Below are positions 1-8,089 of a stretch of DNA of 64,000 bases, piece by piece; within the stretch, counting starts at the first letter, position 1, and every line of letters begins with the position of its first letter. The position numbers and the translations under genes were made by a program. Source of the DNA: Myxococcus landrumus. GTDB lineage: Bacteria; Myxococcota; Myxococcia; Myxococcales; Myxococcaceae. The notes beneath the pieces are model-generated. The model did no database searches. It was not told the origin of the DNA and was given only the letters and a program-made list of their open reading frames with translations. Location: NCBI RefSeq assembly GCF_017301635.1, contig NZ_CP071091.1, forward strand, positions 4,662,001 through 4,726,000, given 5' to 3'.

Positions 1-2
1 GG

Positions 3-1793
3 ACGCCGGGGGGTGTGCCATTGCGTGGGTTGAGCCAGCTCACGGTGGACTTCCCGGAGGTGATGGTGCGCGCCATCGCCGGCGAGGCCACCGGGTATGG
101 CGGCGTGCTGGGCGGTGGCGCGGTGGTGGCGGGCGTCCATGTCCTGCGCTCGTTCGAGCTCAATCCCTACTTCGTCCGCAATCCCGTGCAGGACCTGGCG
201 GGTGATGTCACCACGCCGTCGACGCTCGAGGTCTACGTCAACAACCGGCTGGTGCGCCGCACCGAGCTGCCTCCAGGCCCCTACCGGCTGGAGAACCTCA
301 CGCTGCCCCGAGGCGAGGGCCTCACCCGCTATGTCGTGAGGGATGCCTTCGGGCGCACGCGCGAGGTGAGCTCCGCGTATTCGCTGGGGGCCCAGCTCCT
401 CGCGCCGGGCGTCGCCGACTACCAGGTGTCCCTGGGCGTGGAGCGCGAGTCGCTGAGCACGCGGAGCTTCGACTATGGCCAGCCGCTGTTGCTGGGCCAC
501 TTCCGGATGGGCGTCACCCCGTGGCTGACACCGGGCCTGCGGTTGGAGCTGTCGCCGGACCTGTTCAGCACCGGCTCCGCCCAGTGGCTTCAGCTCCCCC
601 TGGGCGAGCTGGAGTTCTCCGAGGCGGTGAGCATCTCCCACCGTCGCTCGGGCGCGGCGGTGGGCACGGCCTACACCGTCCAGGGACGTCGGGCGGGGGG
701 CACCGTCTTCACGCGGGTCATGAGTCCCGCGTATGCCAACACCAGCCTCGCGCATGACGCGCCCCACCCGAGGTTGGAGACGGGAGGCTCGCTCTTCGTC
801 GCGCTGGGGGGCCGCTTCAGTCTCACGGGACAGGCGCTGCTGCGGCGGTGGAAGTCCCTGGGCTGGACGACGTGGCTGGGCGCGACCACCACCGTCCAGG
901 TGACGGGCCGGACGTTGATTTCCTTCTCCGCCCACCGCAACCAGGAGCCCCAGCGTCCCTCCTCGCTGGAGGGCATGGTGTCCCTGACCGCCATCCTCGA
1001 CACGATGACGAGCGGGAGCGTGAGCCACACCCAAGCGCGCGCGGGAGGCACCACCGCGGTGGACCTGTCGCACGGCATTCCCCTGGAGGGAGGCCTGGGC
1101 TTCCAGGTCCAGGGCCAGGTGGGCCGATATGACCTGGCGCTCGCGCGCGTCGACTACGAGACGAACGTGGGCCGCTATGCCGCGGGCGCGCAGTGGCGCG
1201 AAGGGGTGATGGTGGGCGCGGCCGAGGTCTCCGGCGGACTGGTGGCCCTGGGCGGCCGCATCCACGCCACGCGCGCGGTGGACCAGGGTTACGCGCTGGT
1301 GCGTGTGGAAGGGGTCGAGGGCGTCGGGGTGCGGCTCAACAACCACCTCATCGGGAGGACGAACGCCCGGGGCGAGTTGGTGGTGACGCGGCTGCAAGCC
1401 TATGGCGTCAACCGGCTGTCGCTCACGGACGAGGACCTGCCCCTGGAGGTGTATGTCCCCGCGACGGAGCGGCAGGTGGCGCCGTGGAGGCGGGGCGGCG
1501 TGGTGCTCGACTTCCAGGTAGACACGGTGCGCGCCTTCCGCGGCACCCTGGTGCTCTCCGAGGGGACTCCTCCGCGAGTGCCCGCACACGGCGAGGTCCA
1601 GGTCGTCGTGGAGGGACAGCGATGGAGCTCGCCCATCGGGTGGCATGGCGAGTTCGAGCTGGTGGGGCTGCCTCCCGGGCGTCTCCCCGCGACAGTTCAG
1701 TACGCCGGTGGCACCTGTCACGCGGTGTTGCAGGTCCCCGCCCGGACGGGACAGGTCATCGACCTGGGGACCGTGAGGTGTGTGGATGACTAG
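3..1793 (+). CDS. Outer membrane usher protein, 5' partial
   Basis: The frame is open to the window edge, so the N-terminus is missing; about 596 residues are visible. Ushers are outer-membrane beta-barrels that take chaperone-bound subunits and extrude them to the surface. Seen: near visible residue 70 a plug-domain-like stretch (STLEVYVNNRLV, then LPPGPYRLENL, VVRDAFGR), a long run of alternating barrel strands, and a C-terminal region (VGVRLNNHLIGRTNARGELVV) typical of the PapC family, followed by a short carboxypeptidase-regulatory-like tail. The stop overlaps the start of the spore-coat-U gene that follows. In Myxococcus xanthus an archaic chaperone-usher system (Mcu) assembles spore coat protein U; this locus looks like such a system, by inference. 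The chaperone gene would lie upstream, outside the window. Confidence 0.88.
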   Translation, partial: TPGGVPLRGLSQLTVDFPEVMVRAIAGEATGYGGVLGGGAVVAGVHVLRSFELNPYFVRNPVQDLAGDVTTPSTLEVYVNNRLVRRTELPPGPYRLENLTLPRGEGLTRYVVRDAFGRTREVSSAYSLGAQLLAPGVADYQVSLGVERESLSTRSFDYGQPLLLGHFRMGVTPWLTPGLRLELSPDLFSTGSAQWLQLPLGELEFSEAVSISHRRSGAAVGTAYTVQGRRAGGTVFTRVMSPAYANTSLAHDAPHPRLETGGSLFVALGGRFSLTGQALLRRWKSLGWTTWLGATTTVQVTGRTLISFSAHRNQEPQRPSSLEGMVSLTAILDTMTSGSVSHTQARAGGTTAVDLSHGIPLEGGLGFQVQGQVGRYDLALARVDYETNVGRYAAGAQWREGVMVGAAEVSGGLVALGGRIHATRAVDQGYALVRVEGVEGVGVRLNNHLIGRTNARGELVVTRLQAYGVNRLSLTDEDLPLEVYVPATERQVAPWRRGGVVLDFQVDTVRAFRGTLVLSEGTPPRVPAHGEVQVVVEGQRWSSPIGWHGEFELVGLPPGRLPATVQYAGGTCHAVLQVPARTGQVIDLGTVRCVDD

Positions 1794-2265
1794 CCACGAC
1801 ATCTTGAATCATGCGAGGGCGCTCGCGGTGCTGGGAATGGGCCTGCTCTCCACATCCGCCGCCCACGCCGTCTGCCGTTTCCAATCCACGGTGGGGCCAA
1901 GCTTCGGCACCTACACCAGCACCGCCACCCTTCCGCTCGACACCACGGGAAGCATCACCTACCGCTGCGATTCCCAACCCCTGTTGAGCACCGTCACCAT
2001 CGACCTGAGCGAGGGCAGCGCGGGGAGCTACCTTCCGCGCAGGCTCCAAGGCCCGGCGGGCAGTACGCTCAACTACAATCTCTATCAGGATGCCTCGCGG
2101 CTGCTCATCTGGGGCAATGGCGCTCTGGGAACCTTGCGGTACGGCCCCGTGTTGTGCGTGAACGGGGCCGACGTCACCGTCCCCATCTACGCCCGGATTC
2201 CCGCGGGACAGGCCGCGTCCGCGGGCTCCTATTCCGACACGCTGGTCATCACGATGACGTTCTGA
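1786..2265 (+). CDS. Spore coat protein U (SCPU) domain protein
   Basis: 159-residue exported subunit. The ATG overlaps the usher stop codon (ATGACTAG), which implies translational coupling; a GTG two codons earlier is a weaker alternative. Residues 1-29 form a signal peptide ending near STSAAHA. The mature part has the SCPU pattern: an early Cys (VCRFQ), a beta-rich middle (GSITYRC, NYNLYQDAS) and the closing strand SYSDTLVITMTF, which in this family donates to the chaperone or a neighbouring subunit. It is probably the adhesin or coat subunit secreted by the adjacent usher. Whether it belongs to the spore coat or to a surface fibre cannot be told from sequence. Confidence 0.88.
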   Translation: MTSHDILNHARALAVLGMGLLSTSAAHAVCRFQSTVGPSFGTYTSTATLPLDTTGSITYRCDSQPLLSTVTIDLSEGSAGSYLPRRLQGPAGSTLNYNLYQDASRLLIWGNGALGTLRYGPVLCVNGADVTVPIYARIPAGQAASAGSYSDTLVITMTF

Positions 2266-2342
2266 GCCTTGCTCGCGCGGGGGGCGGACGGGCCGGGAAG
2301 TTGCGCTCGCCCCAGCCGTGGGGCTCGCCTATCCTCGACCTC

Positions 2343-4019
2343 ATGAGTTCTTCCGGCCCCCTCGCGACGACGTTCATCACCCATGAAGTCACCAATCAGG
2401 CGCCTCCCCTGGTGTACGACGCCTGGAAGACGGACTTGCCGCTGCGCGAGGCCGTGGCGAGGGAAGGCGCGAGCTGGGCGGAAGCGGACATCGCGAAGTA
2501 CGGGCCGCTCGTGGGCGGCGAGCTGATGCAGCTGGGCTTCATCGCCAACGAGAACAAGCCCAAGTTCAAGCCGTTCGACCGCTATGGCAACCGGCTGGAC
2601 GAGGTGGAGTTCCATCCGGCCTACCACCGCATCATGGAAGCGGCCATCACCCACGGCATCCCCAACTATGCGTGGCGCCATGAGAAGACGCCGGGCGCCC
2701 ACGTCGCGCGCATGGCGCTCTCGTACCTCCACAACCAGGCGGACCAGGGCACCAGCTGTCCGCTGACCATGACGTACGCGTGCGTGCCCACGTTCCGGCA
2801 CCACGCGGGGCTCGCCGCCGAGTGGCTGCCGCGCATCACCTCCGCGTCCTATGACTCGCGCTTCATCCCCGCCAGCCAGAAGACGGGCATCACCATTGGC
2901 ATGGGCATGACGGAGAAGCAGGGCGGCTCCGACGTGCGCAGCAACACCACGCGCGCGCAGCCGCTGGGCGAGCGCGGCCCCGGCAACCCGTACGCGCTCG
3001 TAGGCCACAAGTTCTTCTTCTCCGCGCCCATGAGCGACGCGTTCTTCGTCCTCGCGCAGTCCGAGGGCGGCCTGTCGTGCTTCCTCCTGCCGCGCTTCAC
3101 GCCCACCGGGGAGCGCAACGCCATCCGCATCCAGCGCCTCAAGGACAAGCTGGGCGACTGGAGCAACGCCAGCTCGGAGGTGGAGTTCCAGGGCGCGGTG
3201 GCCTTCATGGTCGGCGAGGAAGGCCGCGGCGTGGCCACCATCCTGGAGATGGTCGCCCTCACGCGCCAGGACTGCATGATTGGCTCCAGCAGCCTCATGC
3301 GACAGGCGCTGGTGCAGGCCATCCACCACGCGCGCCACCGCAAGGCCTTCGGCCGGCGGCTCATCGAGCAGCCCCTGATGATGAACGTGCTGGCGGACCT
3401 GGCGCTGGAGTCCGAGGCGCACACCGTGCTGACCGCGCGGGTGTCGCGCGCCGTGGACGCGGGCCACCGCGACCCGCGCGAGGCCGCCTTCGCGCGCATG
3501 GCCACCGCCGTGGGCAAGTACTGGGTCTGCAAGCGCGCGCCGACGTTCGTCAACGAGGCGCAGGAGTGCCTGGGTGGCGCCGGCTACGTGGAGGAGGCCA
3601 ACCTCCCCCGGCTCTACCGCCAGGCGCCGCTCAACTCCATCTGGGAAGGCAGCGGCAACATCCAGTGCCTGGACGTGCTGCGCGCCGCCACGCGGGAGCC
3701 GGAGAGCCGCGAGGCCCTGTTCCAGGAGCTGATGAAGGCCCAGGGGGCCCACCCCGCGCTCGACGCGGAGATGGCGCGCATCTCCAAGGACTTCGCGGAC
3801 ACCGCCACGCTGGAGACGCGCTCGCGCTTCGTCGTCGAGCGGCTGGCCCTGGCGCTCCAGGCCTCGCTCCTCCTGCGCGCCGGCAACAGTCAGGTGGCCG
3901 ACACATTCTGTGAGACGCGCCTGGGTGGCGCCCACGGCAACTGCTTCGGCACCCTGCCCGCACACGCGCCCATGAAGGCCCTCATCGAGCGTGCGTTCGC
4001 CGATGGCGCCGTGAGCTGA
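2343..4019 (+). CDS. Acyl-CoA dehydrogenase, AidB-like
   Basis: 558 residues, close to E. coli AidB (about 540). Acyl-CoA dehydrogenases are FAD enzymes that introduce a 2,3 double bond into acyl-CoA. Seen: GMGMTEKQGGSD (flavin/substrate loop, residue ~185), FGRRLIEQPLM (~335) and LYRQAPLNSIWEGSGN (~425), all characteristic of the AidB branch. AidB is linked to the adaptive response to alkylation and binds DNA, but many bacterial homologues are simply annotated as acyl-CoA dehydrogenases; the substrate is unknown here. The ATG at 2343 fits the family N-terminus (MSSSGPLATTFITHEVTNQ), and the longer upstream frame is not protein-like. It stands alone, with hairpins downstream. Confidence 0.9.
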   Translation: MSSSGPLATTFITHEVTNQAPPLVYDAWKTDLPLREAVAREGASWAEADIAKYGPLVGGELMQLGFIANENKPKFKPFDRYGNRLDEVEFHPAYHRIMEAAITHGIPNYAWRHEKTPGAHVARMALSYLHNQADQGTSCPLTMTYACVPTFRHHAGLAAEWLPRITSASYDSRFIPASQKTGITIGMGMTEKQGGSDVRSNTTRAQPLGERGPGNPYALVGHKFFFSAPMSDAFFVLAQSEGGLSCFLLPRFTPTGERNAIRIQRLKDKLGDWSNASSEVEFQGAVAFMVGEEGRGVATILEMVALTRQDCMIGSSSLMRQALVQAIHHARHRKAFGRRLIEQPLMMNVLADLALESEAHTVLTARVSRAVDAGHRDPREAAFARMATAVGKYWVCKRAPTFVNEAQECLGGAGYVEEANLPRLYRQAPLNSIWEGSGNIQCLDVLRAATREPESREALFQELMKAQGAHPALDAEMARISKDFADTATLETRSRFVVERLALALQASLLLRAGNSQVADTFCETRLGGAHGNCFGTLPAHAPMKALIERAFADGAVS

Positions 4020-4051
4020 ACAAGGAATTCACGTTTCGCGGCGAATTCAAC

Positions 4052-4121
4052 AGTGTCTCGCCCCTGTGTCTTAGCAAGCGGGGAGACACTCGCCCCGCCT
4101 GTCGACACGGGAGGCGGGGCG
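4052..4121. terminator. Two consecutive hairpins after the acyl-CoA dehydrogenase
   Basis: Two inverted repeats follow the gene. The first pairs AGTGTCTC plus CCCC (4052-4064) with GGGGAGACACT (4080-4090) around one bulged G. The second is a perfect 10-bp stem, CGCCCCGCCT (4091-4100) with AGGCGGGGCG (4112-4121) and an 11-nt loop. No T-tract follows, so factor-independent termination is uncertain; a mRNA-stabilising or regulatory role is equally possible. Confidence 0.45.
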
Positions 4122-4173
4122 ACGACTTCGTCTATTGGACGAAAGGATGAGACACCCGCTTGCGTGTCGACAC
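4100..4173. promoter_or_regulatory. Repeated TGTCGACA palindromes ahead of the PAS kinase
   Basis: The 8-bp palindrome TGTCGACA occurs at 4100-4107 and again at 4165-4172, the latter inside the 10-bp palindrome GTGTCGACAC (4164-4173), 17 bases before the kinase start. Two identical palindromes 65 bp apart in a 170-bp gap could be operator half-loops, but the first also lies in the loop and stem of a hairpin. No consensus promoter was recognised. Confidence 0.25.
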
Positions 4174-4189
4174 CGCCGTGTTCTTTTAA

Positions 4190-5425
4190 GTGGCCGGACG
4201 AGGCGCGACATTGGGCGACAACCATCCACTCTCACTGAACTCGAGCGACGGAGTCATCACCTATTCCCGAGGTGAGCGCTCCACTCGCGACACGGCGGAC
4301 CAGCTGCGCCTGCTCATCGCGAGCGTCACGGACTACGCCATCCTGACGCTGGATGTGAGAGGGCACATCGCGAGCTGGAACCTGGGGGCCGAGCGCATCA
4401 AGGGCTATCGGGCCAGTGAAATCCTGGGCCAGCACTTCAGCCGCTTCTATCCCCCGGAGGATGTCGCCTGGGGCAAGCCTGAGTGGGAGCTGGAGTCCGC
4501 CATCCGGCTGGGCCGCTTCGAGGACGAGGGCTGGCGCCTGCGCAAGGACGGGACGCGGTTCTGGGCCAACGTCGTCATCACCGCGCTGTTCGACGAGACC
4601 GGCGAGCTGCGGGGCTTCGGCAAGGTGACGCGGGACTTCACCCAGCGAAAGCACGCCGAGGAGACCCGGGAGCTGGAGCGGCTGCGCGAGGCGCTGCACG
4701 CGCGGGATGAGTTCCTGTCGGTCGCCTCGCACGAGCTGAAGACGCCGCTCACGCCATTGCAGTTGAAGCTGTCATCGCTGCGGCGCGCGGCGGAGAAACA
4801 ACCCGAGTCGCTCCTCGATGACGGGAAGCTGGCTCGGGAGCTGGCCGCCGCGAGCAGCCAGGTGCGCAAGCTGGCGGACCTCATCGACGACCTGTTGGAT
4901 GTCTCGCGCATCAACGTGGGGCGGCTTCCGCTCCAGCCGGAGCGGATGGACCTGGCGGCGCTCCTGCGGGACGTGGCCCTGCGCTACGCGCCGCAGGCGG
5001 CGTCCGTGGGGTGCAAGCTGGACGTGGCGGCGTCGCATGCCGTCGAGGGGACGTGGGACCGGCGGCGGATGGAGCAGGCCGTGACGAACCTGCTGACGAA
5101 CGCCATCAAGTACGGCGCGGGCAAGCCCATCCACCTGCACGTGAGCACGAGCGACACCGTGGCGGTGCTCACCGTGCGGGACGAGGGCATTGGCATCGCC
5201 CCGACGCATCAGCGCCGCATCTTCGAGCGCTTCGTGCGCGCCGTCTCAGACCCTCACTACGGCGGCATGGGGCTGGGCCTCTTCATCACCCATCAGATTG
5301 TCGAAGCACACCTGGGAAGCATCGACGTGGAGAGCGAGCTGGGGAAGGGCTCGGCCTTCACGCTTCGGATTCCCCGGGAGGGGCTCGTGGCGACGTGTGG
5401 CCCCACGGCGGTGCCTCGGGTCTGA
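4190..5425 (+). CDS. PAS-domain sensor histidine kinase
   Basis: 411 residues, cytosolic (no membrane segment). One PAS domain (about 40-155: RLLIASVTDYAIL, WNLGAERIKGY, FWANVVITALFDE, ending in the PAC-like GFGKVTRDFTQRKHAEE), then a HisKA domain with the phospho-acceptor His in VASHELKTPLTPL (~180), then HATPase_c with N box (NLLTNAIKYG), G1 (DEGIGIAP), F box (RIFERF) and G2 (GGMGLGLFITHQIV). There is no receiver domain and no response regulator nearby, so it is an orphan kinase, common in myxobacteria. The GTG at 4190 is chosen because it follows the palindromes; a TTG at 4212 is an alternative. Signal and partner are unknown. Confidence 0.92.
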   Translation: MAGRGATLGDNHPLSLNSSDGVITYSRGERSTRDTADQLRLLIASVTDYAILTLDVRGHIASWNLGAERIKGYRASEILGQHFSRFYPPEDVAWGKPEWELESAIRLGRFEDEGWRLRKDGTRFWANVVITALFDETGELRGFGKVTRDFTQRKHAEETRELERLREALHARDEFLSVASHELKTPLTPLQLKLSSLRRAAEKQPESLLDDGKLARELAAASSQVRKLADLIDDLLDVSRINVGRLPLQPERMDLAALLRDVALRYAPQAASVGCKLDVAASHAVEGTWDRRRMEQAVTNLLTNAIKYGAGKPIHLHVSTSDTVAVLTVRDEGIGIAPTHQRRIFERFVRAVSDPHYGGMGLGLFITHQIVEAHLGSIDVESELGKGSAFTLRIPREGLVATCGPTAVPRV

Positions 5426-5469
5426 GGCCGTGGGGCCCACGTGTCGGACGAACCTTCAAGGAGGAGGCG

Positions 5470-5895
5470 CCGATGCGTTCCCCGAAGATGTCCGTTGTGA
5501 GCCCAGAGGACCATGCGGGAATCAGCGCCCTCGTGCTCGAGGATCCAGAGTGCATTCTCCGCCATCGCCAGGTCCCGACGGTCGAGAGGAGACACCTGGG
5601 CTGACTGCTGCGTGGCGAACTGCCAGAGCACCCGGGCATGGCGAGCCATTCGCGCGTGCTCCTTCTCGGAGCCCTTCCGCGCTGGCAACTGGCGCAAGCG
5701 AGCCTCGATGTCCGCGATGAGCGGAGCCAGCACCTTCCCGTCCTCCTCCTGCCGCGCCCACCAGCTCCCGCGTCCCTCCATGGCAGCCAGTGCGACGGCC
5801 ACGGGCTGCGTCGCAACAGGATGCTCGACCGGGGCCGTGCCCGTGCTCGCACATGCCAGTGGAAACACGAGCCACAGAACGCGGAAGTCCTTCAT
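5470..5895 (-). pseudogene. Decayed tandem copy of the erythromycin-esterase-like lipoprotein gene
   Basis: Starting at ATG 5895 is a lipoprotein signal (MKDFRVLWLVFPLACAS) nearly identical in layout to that of the intact gene next door. After about 45 residues it jumps straight to the esterase's third quarter: PLIADIEARLRQLPARKGSEK, MAENALWILEHEGA, MVLWAHNGH all match the neighbour (LVADVEARLGKLPKRKGTEK, MAENARWILEHEGA, MVLWAHNGH). The central roughly 400 residues are deleted and homology stops after NGH. The reading frame then runs on antisense into the kinase gene. The matched DNA includes the upstream leader (ACGACGGG motif near 5911 and 7952), so the duplication included the promoter. 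A product would lack most of the catalytic domain. Confidence 0.8.
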
Positions 5896-5945
5896 CGGGA
5901 CCTCGGGCAGACGACGGGGGTGTCCGGCCCGAGGTCAAACACAGT

Positions 5946-5978
5946 CAGCCCCTCCATCACAATCGACCCGAGGGGCTG
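5946..5978 (-). terminator. Hairpin after the esterase-like gene
   Basis: Perfect 9-bp stem CAGCCCCTC (5946-5954) with GAGGGGCTG (5970-5978), 15-nt loop, 13 bases beyond the esterase stop on the minus strand. The downstream minus-strand sequence is modestly T-rich (TGTGTTTG). It would insulate the intact gene from the decayed copy. Confidence 0.5.
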
Positions 5979-5991
5979 GCTGCCTTTGCTC

Positions 5992-7935
5992 TCAAGGAGA
6001 GCTGGCGGCCTTGGGCGGTGGAGGCGGGCGCCGGCCCGTGGGAGTCGCGACGGCAGCGAACGTTCGCTCCACGAAGAGCAGGCCGTCGTACTCCTTCGCC
6101 GTCTTGGAGATGCGCGGCGGGATGACCTTGCTGAAGACCGCTCCGTAGTTCCTCGTATAGCGAGCCCGCATGAAGAAATCCCTCACCACGCCCTCCGAAG
6201 GGAGCCCTCGCAAGTCCAAGGCGAACCGAGGCACCTCCGCCAGCGCCAGCGTCCCGTCCAGCCAGCCCACCTCCGCCGCGGGGACGGCGTGGACGCTGAG
6301 ACCTCGGCGCGGCTCGTTCGGTTCGCTCGGGCTGTGGATGGCCTGGAACTCTCCCTGATTGAAGGCGAACCCGAAGATGTAGAGCTGGTCACCCAGCGCC
6401 TCGCGCAGGTGCTTGCCCATGGGCTCCCAATCTCGTTCCGCCGACGCGGCGACATGTCCGTTGTGCGCCCAGAGGACCATCCGAGCGTCCGCGCCCTCGT
6501 GCTCGAGAATCCAGCGCGCGTTCTCCGCCATCGCGCGGTCCCGGAAGCTCGTGTCCGTGAACTGGGCCGTCACCGTGGTCGCGAACTGCCCCAATATCCG
6601 AGCGTGGCGCGCCACCAGCGCGTGAGCCTTCTCCGTGCCCTTGCGCTTGGGCAGCTTGCCCAGGCGCGCCTCGACGTCGGCGACGAGCCCCGCCAGCGTC
6701 TTGCCCGACTCCACCTGACGCACCTGCGGATTCGCTGCGTCGAGGAACGGCGTCATCGGTCCCACGAGCCGCTGATGGAACGCCGGGTCCACCCGGGCGA
6801 AGAAGTCCAGGATGGCGCGCGTCGAGGCGGACGTGGCCTGAATGTCCACGCCGTAGAACTTGAGCTTGCGCGGGTGGCGCGGGTCCGCGTTGTACGCACG
6901 CATCCAACGAATGAGGGCCAGCACCTCCTCTGTGTCCCAGGTCCAGAAGTAGAGGCCCGCCAATGCCTTGGCGGGGTCTCCCTTCCCATGGAGCACGTAG
7001 TCGTTCACCACGAGCGACTCGCCGAAGCTCGCCTCGATGGCGAAGACGGTGAAGCCCAGCTCCGTGGCGAGGAACTCCAGCATCCGGTGCTTCAACTGGA
7101 AGAACTCCCGGCTGCCATGCGTCGCCTCACCCAACGCGACGACGCGGGCTTTCGAGAGCCACGGCTTCATGGGTTGCAGGTCCGCGAACCCATGCCCCGC
7201 CTCCACCGTGGACAGCGGAACCAGCGACTGCTTCGTCCACGACACCACCTCGGGCGCGGGGGGCGTGGTCTCCGGGAGCGCGCGAACGGTCAGGTCCAGC
7301 TCCGTCGTGGACTCCTCCGCCGTGACGTTGAACGTGCGCCCCGCGGGCGAGAAGCCCTCGGCGTGGACCGAGACGCCGTAGCCAGCGACAGGCAGCGGCA
7401 CCTCGAAGCGGCCCTGCGCATCCGTCCGGGCGTACAGCATGTCCCCCAGGAAGTCGCTGTGCCGTCCCACGTTCAGCCAGACCTCCGGAACGGGCTCGCC
7501 CGAGTCCGTCTTCACACGACCTCGCACGACGTGCTTCGCGGGCTGGAGCACCACGTCCAGCCGATGCGGAGCCGCGCCCACCGCGAGCTTCACGTCCATG
7601 ATGAAGGCCGCCTCATGCCGAGGGGAGCTGACCGTCAGGCCGTACTCACCCGCCGCGAGCCCCTCGAAGCGGAAGCGTCCATCCGGTCCGGTGAGCATCC
7701 GGCCCGCGGGAGGGGCACTGTCCGGGTCCCAGTCCTGACTCGCGGGAATGAGCGAGACCACCGCGCCTTCCACCGCCGTCTTCGCATCGCTCTCGATGCG
7801 CCCTTCCACGGTCGCCGTGGTGACGGAGGGAGCGGGCTGTGCGGCGGGAGTCTCGACTGGAGGGACGACATGAGGCGCGCCGGAGCTGGCGCACGCCAAT
7901 GGGAGCAAGAGCCACAGGATGCGGAGGAGCTTCAT
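5992..7935 (-). CDS. Erythromycin esterase family lipoprotein with two regulatory-like Ig domains
   Basis: 647 residues. The start at 7935 gives a lipoprotein signal with lipobox LPLAC (Cys ~15). Next come two carboxypeptidase-regulatory-like beta-sandwich domains (about 45-130, VEGRIESDAKTAVEGAVVS; and 130-215, VRGRVKTDSGEPVPEVWLN), then an erythromycin esterase domain (about 255-640) with the family signatures ALGEATHGSREFF, VFAIEASFGES, FYGVDIQ and VLWAHNGH. Ere enzymes open the macrolide lactone, but this broad fold also includes members of unknown substrate; the two extra domains and membrane anchoring are unlike EreA/EreB (about 400 residues). The family assignment is firm; macrolide resistance is not shown. 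A decayed duplicate lies immediately downstream. Confidence 0.88.
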   Translation of the reverse strand: MKLLRILWLLLPLACASSGAPHVVPPVETPAAQPAPSVTTATVEGRIESDAKTAVEGAVVSLIPASQDWDPDSAPPAGRMLTGPDGRFRFEGLAAGEYGLTVSSPRHEAAFIMDVKLAVGAAPHRLDVVLQPAKHVVRGRVKTDSGEPVPEVWLNVGRHSDFLGDMLYARTDAQGRFEVPLPVAGYGVSVHAEGFSPAGRTFNVTAEESTTELDLTVRALPETTPPAPEVVSWTKQSLVPLSTVEAGHGFADLQPMKPWLSKARVVALGEATHGSREFFQLKHRMLEFLATELGFTVFAIEASFGESLVVNDYVLHGKGDPAKALAGLYFWTWDTEEVLALIRWMRAYNADPRHPRKLKFYGVDIQATSASTRAILDFFARVDPAFHQRLVGPMTPFLDAANPQVRQVESGKTLAGLVADVEARLGKLPKRKGTEKAHALVARHARILGQFATTVTAQFTDTSFRDRAMAENARWILEHEGADARMVLWAHNGHVAASAERDWEPMGKHLREALGDQLYIFGFAFNQGEFQAIHSPSEPNEPRRGLSVHAVPAAEVGWLDGTLALAEVPRFALDLRGLPSEGVVRDFFMRARYTRNYGAVFSKVIPPRISKTAKEYDGLLFVERTFAAVATPTGRRPPPPPKAASSP

Positions 7936-8089
7936 GGAGACCTCGGGACACACGACGGGTGTTCGGTCCGGATGTGTCGGACCTGGAGGCCCGGCGCATC
8001 CGCCGCTCGACGGCTTGGAGAGAGAGGAAGAGATGGAGGCCGGCGTGAAACACGCCTCGTGCGAACACGAGGCGGAGCCAGGCGACGCG

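Noticed and set aside
2229..3965. 578-codon open frame antisense to the acyl-CoA dehydrogenase
   Set aside because: Arg/His/Val-rich composition typical of the antisense phase of high-GC genes; no family motif; the sense frame has clear AidB signatures.
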